NCBI GenBank assembly: GCA_022561525.1
Contig: JADFRB010000079.1
Location: forward strand, 1 to 7,682
Source of the DNA: Nitrospinota bacterium
GTDB lineage: Bacteria > Nitrospirota > Nitrospiria > Nitrospirales > UBA8639
Length of the DNA stretch: 7,682 nucleotides
Direction of reading: 5' to 3'
Part shown: positions 1 to 6,354 of the stretch, piece by piece
Layout: every line of letters starts with the position of its first letter
Position numbering within the stretch: the stretch's first letter is position 1
The notes under the pieces: model-generated
The model's database searches: none
What the model was told of the DNA's origin: nothing
Seen by the model: only the letters and a program-made list of their open reading frames with translations
Program-made: the position numbers and the translations under genes

Positions 1-112
1 GCCCTTTTGCCGTGCTCACGTACTGAGAGTACGCTCCGCGCGTCAAAAGGGCTGCGGCCTTGCTGGATAGACCCTTCGGAAAGACTCAGGGCATGCTTTT
101 TTGAACCTTCCC
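1..112. repeat. Hairpin repeat, copy 1 (left end cut by window edge)
   Basis: The first 65 bp match positions 7323-7387 (copy 2) almost base for base, with a few substitutions and one 1-bp indel. Inside, GCCCTTTTG (1-9) is the inverted complement of CAAAAGGGC (44-52). A second stem lies within it, CGTACT (19-24) and AGTACG (28-33), around a 3-nt loop. After the shared part this copy carries about 23 bp more than copy 2, then ends in a TTTTTTGAACCTTCCC tract (97-112) that corresponds to the right terminal arm of copy 2. The left terminal arm would lie before the window. It has no coding potential and looks like a REP- or MITE-type element. Its relation to copy 2 is directly visible; its mobility is inferred. 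Confidence 0.8.
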
Positions 113-337
113 TCCAACGGATGGTGTCTGTCCTATCATGGGCCTTTATTGGCTATTGAAGTGAAATATTCAACAGTCCCATCATTTATTCCCACTCCGG
201 GCAGGGAGGAGAATTCAGGGGGAGGGGAAATATTTTGAAAATCCCCCTTGCCCCCTTTTCCAAAGTGGGGACTATTGGGGAAGAAACACTAGCCCTGATT
301 CTCCTTAGCTTTTCGTTTCACAAATGACGCTTTCCGT
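113..337. other. Non-coding region downstream of lpd
   Basis: No credible gene is visible here. The stretch 211-280 is strongly skewed, with runs of G (219-227) and of C (243-255), and contains short inverted repeats: GGGGA (224-228) with TCCCC (242-246), and CCCC (251-254) with GGGG (267-270). These resemble decayed intergenic repeat DNA more than a terminator, because no T run follows on either strand. A tiny GACG/CGTC stem (325-328 with 334-337) directly follows the lpd stop codon on the minus strand and is too weak to call a terminator. Confidence 0.4.
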
Positions 338-1741
338 CTACAGGCGCTTCCGCGCTTGATGAATAGCCAATCCTTGAATATCCTCGGCTGCTTCCATGAG
401 GGCTTCGGCATGCGTGGGATGCGCATGGATCATCTCAGCCATCTGGGTGGCCGTGGCATTCATTTGCATGGCCATGGCGGCTTCGTGGATGAGATCGGCG
501 GCATGCGCTCCCACCAAATGCGCCCCAAGGATGGCGTCTGTTTCAGGATGGGCCACCACTTTGGCAAACCCCACGGTGTCCCCAACGGCGTGGCTTTTGC
601 CTAAACCGACATATCGAAACCGCCCCACCTTTGGTTCAATCCCCTGTTCTCGGACCTCCTGTTCGGTAAGACCCACCCGGCCAATTTCCGGAAGCGTAAA
701 GATTCCCGCAGGAATGACATTATAGTTGATGGTTTGTTCATGGCCTACAATATTTTCTACGGCGACTTTCCCTTGGGCTGAAGCCACATGGGCCAACATG
801 GCTTTTCCGACAACATCTCCGATCGCATACACACCGGACACGTTGGTTTCTAACCGATCGTTGACAGTGATCTCACTTCTCTCTCCCAACATGACGCCAA
901 CTTTTTCTAAACCTAATCCCGTGGTGTTGAACCGGCGCCCGACCGACACGAGAATCATATCGGTTTCCAGTGACGTTCCGTTTTCCAGCGTGACCGTCGT
1001 AGTAGTATCACTTCGTGTGACCTTGTCCACTTTCGTACCAGTGTAAAACTGAACTTTGCGTTTTTTGAGTTCTCGTTCAATGAGCGCAGAGACCTCTTCA
1101 TCTTCCAGTGGCAGAAGTCGCGGCATCATTTCAACGATCGTGACTTTCGAACCAAGCCCGGCATAGAGTGACGCAAACTCACACCCCTCCACACCTCCAC
1201 CCACGATCAGGAACCTTTCGGGAACACGGTTAATCTCCAATGCCTCTTTGCTGGTGATAACCATTGTTCCGTCTACTGGAAACAGAGGAAGATTTGGCCA
1301 CGACGAGCCTGTGGCAAGGATAATTGCGTCCGCCTGAATTGATTCAGAAGTGCCATCGGCTTTTTGAACATTCACTGTTTGCTCGTTTTGTAGTACGCCT
1401 GTCCCTTCAAGATGGGTCACGCCCCAGACCTTGAGAAGCGTGGCGATGCCTTTGACCAAACCAGTGACCACACGATTTTTTCGTGCGACCATTTGGAGGG
1501 GATTGAATGCCGTCGGCCCCGCAAGGGAAAGCCCTAAGTCCTCAGCCTTGTTAAGTTTCTCGCCAAGGTCGATGACCGACAACAACGCCTTGCTGGGAAT
1601 ACACCCCCAATTCAGGCAGACCCCGCCTAAGGCTTGGTTCTCGATAATCGTCACTTGCGCCCCCAACTGGGCCGCGCGAATGGCCGCGACGTAGCCTCCA
1701 GGACCGGCACCGACAATCACGATATGTTTGGATAGAGGCAT
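338..1741 (-). CDS. lpd: Dihydrolipoyl dehydrogenase (E3 / L-protein)
   Basis: This cytosolic FAD flavoprotein re-oxidises dihydrolipoyl groups with NAD+, serving the glycine cleavage system and 2-oxoacid dehydrogenases. The 467-aa protein has the full family architecture. The FAD-binding GAGPGG is at residues 11-16. The redox-active pair C42/C47 sits in GGVCLNWGCIPSK. The NAD-binding GGGVEG is at 181-186, the second FAD motif GVYAIGDV at 303-310, and the C-terminal interface domain carries the catalytic H441-P-T-x-x-E446. I chose the ATG at 1741 over an in-frame TTG at 1780. The shorter form starts just before the first beta strand, as is usual, and has AGG 5 nt upstream. The longer leader lies wholly inside an inverted repeat. 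gcvH lies 180 bp upstream on the same strand, which supports a role as glycine cleavage L-protein, though a pyruvate or 2-oxoglutarate dehydrogenase partner outside the window is equally possible. A Glu (E185) fills the variable position of the NAD motif. The family assignment is secure. Confidence 0.95.
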   Translation of the reverse strand: MPLSKHIVIVGAGPGGYVAAIRAAQLGAQVTIIENQALGGVCLNWGCIPSKALLSVIDLGEKLNKAEDLGLSLAGPTAFNPLQMVARKNRVVTGLVKGIATLLKVWGVTHLEGTGVLQNEQTVNVQKADGTSESIQADAIILATGSSWPNLPLFPVDGTMVITSKEALEINRVPERFLIVGGGVEGCEFASLYAGLGSKVTIVEMMPRLLPLEDEEVSALIERELKKRKVQFYTGTKVDKVTRSDTTTTVTLENGTSLETDMILVSVGRRFNTTGLGLEKVGVMLGERSEITVNDRLETNVSGVYAIGDVVGKAMLAHVASAQGKVAVENIVGHEQTINYNVIPAGIFTLPEIGRVGLTEQEVREQGIEPKVGRFRYVGLGKSHAVGDTVGFAKVVAHPETDAILGAHLVGAHAADLIHEAAMAMQMNATATQMAEMIHAHPTHAEALMEAAEDIQGLAIHQARKRL

Positions 1742-1742
1742 C

Positions 1743-1922
1743 AGGACCTGAGAGAAAATACCTTGGACATATCGCGCCAAGATTTGGGTCGGATTTGGAC
1801 GGAACGATTGAGGAAAACCCGAGGCATAGCACAGCTATGTTGAAGGTGTGTCGATTGAGGCCCGTTCAAAGACGGCCCGAAGATTGGATGCGAGAGGTCC
1901 AAGTTATTGTCTCTCAGGTCCT
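1743..1922. repeat. Large imperfect inverted repeat filling the gcvH-lpd gap
   Basis: Arm 1743-1802 is the inverted complement of arm 1862-1922, with about 48 of 60 positions matching, 11 mismatches and a 1-nt bulge. The outermost 13 bp (AGGACCTGAGAGA and its complement) are perfect. The central loop of about 59 nt holds a small stem, CATAGC (1825-1830) with GCTATG (1834-1839). A GATTGAGG direct repeat occurs at 1806-1813 and 1853-1860. The right arm ends in the last base of the gcvH stop codon and the left arm ends 1 nt before the lpd ATG. In the minus-strand transcript the fold would pair the lpd ribosome binding region (CAGGT, 1746-1750) with bases next to the gcvH stop. It could be a decayed MITE-like insertion or a regulatory hairpin; the sequence does not distinguish them. 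Confidence 0.75.
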
Positions 1923-2305
1923 TAGCTCTGTGAGGAAAGAAATTCTTCGTACTGTGCGGCAGTCATGAGACCGTCAACTTCGGCAGGTTTCGACAACTCT
2001 ATCACGGCAATCCACCCTTGGCCGTAAGGTTCTTTATTGAGGTATTCCGGATGGTCTCCCAACTCGGTGTTCACGTGTACGATTTTCCCGCTCACAGGGG
2101 AGTAGATACTAGACGTCGCTTTGGTGGACTCGACTTCGCCAATTTCTTGATCCTGCTCAATGGCGGCGTCTACCTGGGGCAGATCCACAAAGACCACATC
2201 GCCCAAGGCCTCCTGGGCAAAATCACTGATCCCGATGGTGACCGATTGGCCATCTTGTCGAACCCACTCATGTTCTTTGTGATATCGCAAATCCTCAGGA
2301 ACCAT
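1922..2305 (-). CDS. gcvH: Glycine cleavage system H protein
   Basis: This is the lipoyl carrier that receives the aminomethyl group from the P-protein, presents it to the T-protein, and is re-oxidised by Lpd. The 127-aa length is typical. The family pattern is clear: RYHKEHEWV near the N-terminus (7-15), the GISDFAQEALGDVVFVDLP segment (25-43), the lipoylation site VESTKATSSIYSPVSG with modified lysine K62, the ELGDHPEYLN segment (81-90), and a C-terminal YGQGWIAVIEL strand (94-104). The ATG is supported by an excellent ribosome binding site, AAGGAGA, 5 nt upstream. Its neighbour downstream is lpd, its enzymatic partner. The gcvT and gcvP genes are not in this window, so this carrier is either uncoupled from its main cluster or serves lipoyl transfer more widely. 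There is no room for a glycine riboswitch in the 67-bp upstream gap. Confidence 0.96.
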   Translation of the reverse strand: MVPEDLRYHKEHEWVRQDGQSVTIGISDFAQEALGDVVFVDLPQVDAAIEQDQEIGEVESTKATSSIYSPVSGKIVHVNTELGDHPEYLNKEPYGQGWIAVIELSKPAEVDGLMTAAQYEEFLSSQS

Positions 2306-2310
2306 TCGAC

Positions 2311-2317
2311 TCTCCTT
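2311..2317 (-). promoter_or_regulatory. Strong ribosome binding site of gcvH
   Basis: AAGGAGA on the minus strand lies 5 nt before the gcvH ATG. It is the clearest Shine-Dalgarno sequence in the minus-strand block and fixes the gcvH start. Confidence 0.8.
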
Positions 2318-2372
2318 TTTCTCTATTCAGAAAATTCAGGCCCTGATTTTTTAAAGAAGGGGGTAGGGATTG

Positions 2373-3869
2373 TCAAGGACCCGGGGAGATTTCTAAAATT
2401 TCTCCGACGCCCTCAGGCCAATCCATCGGTTCAGCTTCACCGCGGTTCAAAACGGAACCAAGATCAGAGTGGGCTCGTTGCTCTGGCTGGATCACCCACA
2501 CTTTTTGAGGATCTTCTAAATAATCAACCATCCGTTGAATCACATCCTGTTGGAACATCCGAGGGTTCGACTGAGACCAACGACGTGATGGTGTCTGAAA
2601 ACCTGGGTGCGAAAGATCCGGGAAACGAACCACAAAAAAATCAAAGGGTGCCTGAGCCATTTCTACCCAGTCTTCACTAAAGTGTGCCAAGGCATACACG
2701 GGGTCATGAATACTCTCTGGATGAATTTCTACACCAAATTGAAGGTGAGGAAATTGTACCCGAATGGTGTGCACTAATTCCTTCATCACGCGAAGACGCT
2801 CACGCGATTTCCACCCAACCCATTTCCAAAACACATCCGGATACGTGGGCATGGGCATGTCTCGAATATCTTCTGCTGCGCGTTGAGACGCACGCACCGG
2901 CTTGCCACGCAGAAACAGTGTGGCCGGGTTGAGTATGATGTCGAACGCATTTTCAAACTTCTTGACGGCAATAGGGCTTAATCCATCGCGTAATCCCAAA
3001 GGCACATCTTCCTGAAACACAATCCCCGCAATCTTGGATTGACTCAACTCTGACAGAAGGTCTCGCAACGCGGCTTGATAGCCCGACGAAAACAACGAAA
3101 AGTATGGGGAGATACCCACTCGTTGTGACCGTGGATCAAATGACCAATCATGCAATTGGGGTATCTCCCCCACAGACTCCGGTGCAAACAATCCTAAACA
3201 GGGAAGCGATACACCAAGGTACACGGCTTGTCCCGCATACACGGCATCTTCAATCACCGTGTCCAGGTCTTGCCCAAGTTCGTTTTGCCAGTTCTGGCCC
3301 TCGCTCTCAGGCCCATCGGAATGTGGAATAGATGGCCTGTGAACCGGACATCCTAAATCAACCAGTAAAACCGCACCCTTCCGTAAGCGAGTGTGGGCAA
3401 TACCTGGGGACGCCTCTGTCTCCAGGGGCAGGTATTGAAATTTAACGGAAAGCCCTTTGATGTGTGAAGACACCGGATCGAGCCCAAGAACCTCTATAAG
3501 ATTTTGTGCCCGAAACCTAGCCTCTTGGCGATACAAGTGCCTTTTCGAAGACTGCGCTAATCTCTGGAAACGGGCTAACGCCAACCTGAGATTGCCCGAT
3601 TGTTGATACGAGCGCGCAAGCCACCATTGGGCTTCCAGGGCCAGTGTCGATTTGCGATGGTTGTTCACAAAACGATTGAACAACAAGACGGCCTCGGGAT
3701 AGTCCGCTCGAATAAACGCGAGTTTCGCATCCTGAAGCAATCGCTCCTCGGCTTGAGCGCGCAACTCCTGCAACTCGACTTCCGGTGAGGGAGACTTGAA
3801 ACAGCCTGAAAGAAACACGGTGAGGGAAAGGACCGTAATAAGAAATTTACTTTGGGCCGAAGAAGGCAT
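2373..3869 (-). CDS. Lipoprotein with TPR-like repeats and a PgaB-C-like (glycosidase-fold) domain
   Basis: I infer a 498-aa outer-envelope lipoprotein. Residues 9-20 are hydrophobic and end in the lipobox LSGC with lipidated C23. Residues about 40-128 are helical and rich in Ala/Leu, with a TPR-like pattern of the BamD/YbgF type (DYPEAVLLFNRFVNNH, SGNLRLALARFQRLA). Residues about 140-460 recall the C-terminal glycoside-hydrolase-like domain of PgaB (poly-N-acetylglucosamine processing): a long loop, VGISPYFSLFSSGYQAALRD (251-270), then AGIVFQEDVPLGLRDGLSP (281-299) where PgaB has an HDD-type acidic motif, and the WKSRERLRVMKELVHTIR helix (353-370). The N-terminal polysaccharide deacetylase domain of PgaB is absent and TPR repeats take its place. 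The ATG at 3869 follows an in-frame TAA three codons upstream, so no longer form exists; no Shine-Dalgarno is evident. The lipoprotein call is firm. The PgaB relation is a moderate-confidence reading from remembered motifs, and substrate and activity are unknown. Confidence 0.65.
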   Translation of the reverse strand: MPSSAQSKFLITVLSLTVFLSGCFKSPSPEVELQELRAQAEERLLQDAKLAFIRADYPEAVLLFNRFVNNHRKSTLALEAQWWLARSYQQSGNLRLALARFQRLAQSSKRHLYRQEARFRAQNLIEVLGLDPVSSHIKGLSVKFQYLPLETEASPGIAHTRLRKGAVLLVDLGCPVHRPSIPHSDGPESEGQNWQNELGQDLDTVIEDAVYAGQAVYLGVSLPCLGLFAPESVGEIPQLHDWSFDPRSQRVGISPYFSLFSSGYQAALRDLLSELSQSKIAGIVFQEDVPLGLRDGLSPIAVKKFENAFDIILNPATLFLRGKPVRASQRAAEDIRDMPMPTYPDVFWKWVGWKSRERLRVMKELVHTIRVQFPHLQFGVEIHPESIHDPVYALAHFSEDWVEMAQAPFDFFVVRFPDLSHPGFQTPSRRWSQSNPRMFQQDVIQRMVDYLEDPQKVWVIQPEQRAHSDLGSVLNRGEAEPMDWPEGVGEILEISPGP

Positions 3870-3956
3870 GAGATTGGTTTATGCTGCCCGAAGACCATCC
3901 TCGAGAGATAAGATTATTCAGACAGCACAAGAATCATAGAATAGTGATCGTTTGGG

Positions 3957-4367
3957 TTACTTCAACTCAGGGAAGAAGTACCCCATTTCAAACTGCGCGG
4001 TTTCCGTGGCATCAGAGCCATGAACCGCATTGGCTTCAATAGAAGCCCCATGGACTGCTCGAATGGTGCCAGCCTCGGCTTTTTTCGGATCGGTTGCGCC
4101 CATTAAATCGCGATTCTTCGTGATGGCATTATCCCCTTCAAGCACTAACACGACAACAGGGCCTGAAGCCATATAGGTGCATAAGTCATGAAAGAACGGA
4201 CGTTTACGATGCACCGCATAAAACCCTTCTGCATCTTCCTTTGACAACTTCGTCATTTTCATAGCGATTGGGTGAAGCCCCGCGCCTTCATATCGTTGAA
4301 TAATATCGCCGATTGCATGTTTGGCCATGGCATCCGGTTTAATAATCGCTAACGTCCTTTCGGTCAT
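3957..4367 (-). CDS. ndk: Nucleoside diphosphate kinase
   Basis: This cytosolic enzyme transfers the gamma phosphate from ATP to other NDPs through a phosphohistidine. The 136-aa protein shows the whole family pattern: [12 protein letters not shown] at the N-terminus with K10, Y50 in the [12 protein letters not shown] segment, the kinase-specific [15 protein letters not shown] (90-104), and the active-site signature [12 protein letters not shown] with catalytic H116. I start at the ATG at 4367, which gives the standard N-terminus. A GTG at 4433 would add 22 unrelated residues. An AAAGGG tract about 10 nt upstream may be the ribosome binding site. It lies 102 bp downstream of the GH13 gene and 87 bp upstream of the lipoprotein gene, all on one strand. 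Functional identification is secure; membership of a common operon is only inferred from spacing. Confidence 0.96.
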   Translation of the reverse strand: MTERTLAIIKPDAMAKHAIGDIIQRYEGAGLHPIAMKMTKLSKEDAEGFYAVHRKRPFFHDLCTYMASGPVVVLVLEGDNAITKNRDLMGATDPKKAEAGTIRAVHGASIEANAVHGSDATETAQFEMGYFFPELK

Positions 4368-4427
4368 GCCTGACAACCCTTTCTCGATGAGTAGATTCCC
4401 ACCGAAATTCGATGGGGAGATGTTACC

Positions 4428-4439
4428 CCTCACATGAGG
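4428..4439. repeat. 12-bp near-perfect palindrome upstream of ndk
   Basis: CCTCA and TGAGG flank a 2-nt centre (CA) in the 102-bp gap between the GH13 gene and ndk. A second, weaker GGGG/CCCC pairing lies next to it, toward ndk. There is no T run on either strand, so a terminator is unlikely. It may be an operator or a chance palindrome. Confidence 0.3.
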
Positions 4440-4469
4440 CGTGGGCCCATTTTTACCATAACCGCTGAC

Positions 4470-5774
4470 TTAGACCAACTGTTTTTCCTGATACAGAAAC
4501 ACCACTCCCGCGGGCTCAATTTTGAGGGAAGACCCGGCTAGAGATTCTGGACGACATAGATCCGCCCTACTGAGATCCACCACTTGGATCGCCCGACCCA
4601 TCCCAGTCAGCTCATGTATAGCCAGGTCGCCTGCATGCGCCCAATCCCTGTTGAGCACAATCCAGCCTGTTTGTCCTGGAGCATATTCCGATTCCCGCGA
4701 GAGAACGAGCAAGGAAGGATGGCCCACATCCACCCGATTCAAGGTCCCCTCACCTTGCAACAGCGGAGTGTTCAATTTGGTTTCATTCACAGCCTGGACA
4801 AATTGCTGTACATCCATGGTCCTCGCTTCCCAATCCGAAGGTTGCGTGTCGACGACATGAAGTCGTTTTTGAAAACCAAACTCATAGCCAATAGGCATCA
4901 TCACCCCAGCGGAAAATGTCGAGGCAAAGGCATACCGTTGACGCTGGATTATTTCCAACCCGTTGGTGTCATGAGCGAGACGATCGGTGTCATGGGTTTC
5001 GGGAAATGATATCGACGGCACATCTTCAAATTCTCGATGTTGGTCAAGGCACCAGGCATCCTGAAAGTTCCACCATTTCGAACTATTACAAAAAAAATGA
5101 AACCCTGCGGCTCGCAACGCTCGCGTTTGGTCAACGGTACAGCCTAAATTCTCGGCCCAGAACACGGCGTTGGGATTGACCTTCCGTGCTTCGTGGATCA
5201 ACACACGCCACAATTCCGCAGGAACCTGATAGGCCGCATCACATCGAAACCCATGAAACCCCAGATCAAGATACCGAAGAACAAGGTCAGTCCAAAATTG
5301 CCATAGCCCCGCTGGATCGCTGGAACTCCCATTATCGACAATGGCCAAATCCCCCCACACGGTTGTTAGGCTGGGATCATTAGGATCGACTGCACAGGGA
5401 TTTTGCACATGGCCATCGGAATCCCATTGAAACCAAGCCGGATGTTCATGAATGAGTGGCGAATCAATCGCGGTATGGTTGATGACCAGATCCACCATCG
5501 GATGAAGCCCAAGGTCTCCCATTTCCCGAAGTACCGGTTTCAATACATCCAATGCCTGGCTTTGCGAAGCAGGTGGAACAAAAATCGGATTGAGTCGCCC
5601 ATACTCCTTTGTGGAGTACAGGCTTCCCGAAAAACCCGGATAGGTGACGGGGTTGATGTACATCCAATTGAAACCCATCGATGCCGCTCGTGTCGCATGG
5701 GAAACCCAGTGGTCACACGAACCTGCCAAGCGAGGGAATAGATTATAAATGAGAGGCGTACGGAGGTAGTCCAA
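4470..5774 (-). CDS. GH13 alpha-amylase-family protein, stand-alone, cytosolic
   Basis: A 434-aa (beta/alpha)8 alpha-glucan-active enzyme without a signal peptide, so probably cytosolic. All four GH13 regions are present: region I DLVINH (95-100), region II GFRCDA with nucleophile D179 and R177, region III with acid/base E208 in WAENLG, and region IV PETHD with H261/D262. The N-terminus (IYNLFPRLAG, then MGFNWMYINPVTYPGFSGSLYSTKEY) resembles, from memory, the extra amylase-like domain fused to the front of some long GlgE-type maltosyltransferases; here it stands alone with a short C-terminal beta domain (about 345-434). It may therefore act in glycogen or maltose-1-phosphate metabolism, but its substrate is not known. 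The start codon is TTG with no visible Shine-Dalgarno, four codons after the upstream gene's stop and in the same frame. The next ATG (residue 33) would cut off the first conserved strand. Family is secure; start and exact activity are not. Confidence 0.85.
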   Translation of the reverse strand: MDYLRTPLIYNLFPRLAGSCDHWVSHATRAASMGFNWMYINPVTYPGFSGSLYSTKEYGRLNPIFVPPASQSQALDVLKPVLREMGDLGLHPMVDLVINHTAIDSPLIHEHPAWFQWDSDGHVQNPCAVDPNDPSLTTVWGDLAIVDNGSSSDPAGLWQFWTDLVLRYLDLGFHGFRCDAAYQVPAELWRVLIHEARKVNPNAVFWAENLGCTVDQTRALRAAGFHFFCNSSKWWNFQDAWCLDQHREFEDVPSISFPETHDTDRLAHDTNGLEIIQRQRYAFASTFSAGVMMPIGYEFGFQKRLHVVDTQPSDWEARTMDVQQFVQAVNETKLNTPLLQGEGTLNRVDVGHPSLLVLSRESEYAPGQTGWIVLNRDWAHAGDLAIHELTGMGRAIQVVDLSRADLCRPESLAGSSLKIEPAGVVFLYQEKQLV

Positions 5775-5786
5775 GGATTTTTGGAA

Positions 5787-6236
5787 TTAGCAGGATCGCT
5801 CTTCAGGTCTGGTATCCGTGCCAGGCCCTGCCGTGACTTCGATAAGACCGACATTTTTGACATTCGCACATAAATCGCCAAGCCCCGGGGTCACCAGCCG
5901 AAACGGGCCGCCTTTGTCGGAAGGCAAGGACTCCCCGTCCAATTGATACACCACAATACCGTAGTTTTTGGCTTGGTCAAGAGTCAGACTGGCTGAGTAT
6001 TGACCATCGTGAGAAAAAAACGTCACATGATCGGCATTCGACTCGAAGGTCGCCAAGTCCAGCAGGCCAGCAACCTTCACGCCTGTACCTCGCATGCTCG
6101 GCATCAACATGCTGATATCTTCCACATGAAACTCAGGGCGAAGTTGAGCAAAGGTTGCCTCATCAATACTCAATGGTTTCATCCCCGCCCCAACAAGCTC
6201 CAGAGTGGCGTGTCGTGGCTCTTTGGATATCGTCAT
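5787..6236 (-). CDS. Stand-alone molybdopterin-binding oxidoreductase-fold protein
   Basis: The 149-aa product matches the pattern of the sulfite-oxidase/YedY molybdopterin domain (oxidoreductase molybdopterin-binding family) and little else. It has an N-terminal TLELVGAGMKPLSIDE strand region (11-26), GTGVKVAGLLDLA (50-62), HVTFFSHDGQYSASLTLDQA (70-89), GGPFRLVTP (109-117) and NVKNVGLIEVT (125-135). The usual cysteine ligand of molybdenum, expected just before the GVKVAGLL segment, is not there: the sequence reads ISMLMPSMRG (41-50). The only cysteines are C123 and the C-terminal C149. There is no signal peptide and no heme or dimerisation domain. It may be a reduced version that binds cofactor without sulfite-oxidase chemistry, or a structural relative with another role. 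The ATG at 6236 lacks an obvious Shine-Dalgarno. The GH13 gene begins 12 bp downstream in the same frame, which suggests co-translation. Confidence 0.7.
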   Translation of the reverse strand: MTISKEPRHATLELVGAGMKPLSIDEATFAQLRPEFHVEDISMLMPSMRGTGVKVAGLLDLATFESNADHVTFFSHDGQYSASLTLDQAKNYGIVVYQLDGESLPSDKGGPFRLVTPGLGDLCANVKNVGLIEVTAGPGTDTRPEERSC

Positions 6237-6240
6237 GAAA

Positions 6241-6252
6241 ATAGTTAACTAT
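6241..6252. promoter_or_regulatory. Perfect palindrome ATAGTTAACTAT before the molybdopterin-fold gene
   Basis: A perfect 12-bp palindrome centred on GTTAAC lies 4 nt upstream of the ATG at 6236, exactly where a ribosome binding site would be expected. No Shine-Dalgarno is seen there. It could be an operator for a dimeric repressor or a translational control element. The palindrome is directly visible; the function is inferred. Confidence 0.35.
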
Positions 6253-6277
6253 CTGATTTCTTAAGGAAAATATGCGA

Positions 6278-6354
6278 TTCTATCCGTTGCACAGAACACC
6301 GGAAATCCTGACGCCCGGTCCACGCTGTAGCTCCCTGGACCGCAACCGATAGAA
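6278..6354. repeat. Nested inverted repeat in the divergent intergenic region
   Basis: TTCTATCCGTTGC (6278-6290) and GCAACCGATAGAA (6342-6354) are inverted complements with 12 of 13 matches. Just inside the right arm, CGGTCCA (6316-6322) and TGGACCG (6336-6342) form a perfect 7-bp stem with a 13-nt loop. The two stems share one base at 6342. No T run follows on either strand, so it is not a typical terminator. It could be a small structured RNA, a regulator site or a remnant of a repeat element. Confidence 0.5.

Noticed and set aside
1742..1780. N-terminal extension of Lpd from a TTG at 1780
   Set aside because: It adds 13 unrelated residues before the conserved FAD strand and lies wholly inside the inverted repeat; the ATG at 1741 has AGG 5 nt upstream.
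1551..1832. Minus-strand open frame of 93 codons overlapping the lpd start
   Set aside because: It overlaps the strongly supported Lpd coding region in another frame and reads through the inverted repeat; its product has no recognisable pattern.
2332..2352. Terminator-like TCAGG-C-CCTGA flanked by A and T runs between the lipoprotein gene and gcvH
   Set aside because: The 1-nt centre cannot form a loop, leaving a stem of only a few pairs with a mismatch; it is too weak to call a terminator.
2306..2372. Glycine riboswitch before gcvH
   Set aside because: The gap is only 67 bp, too short for a glycine aptamer, and shows no such pattern.
2018..2680. Plus-strand open frame of 220 codons
   Set aside because: It runs antisense across gcvH and the lipoprotein gene, both of which have family motifs on the other strand; it shows no motif of its own.
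4584..5009. Plus-strand open frame of 141 codons inside the GH13 gene
   Set aside because: It is antisense to a gene with all four GH13 regions, has no motif and no convincing ribosome binding site.
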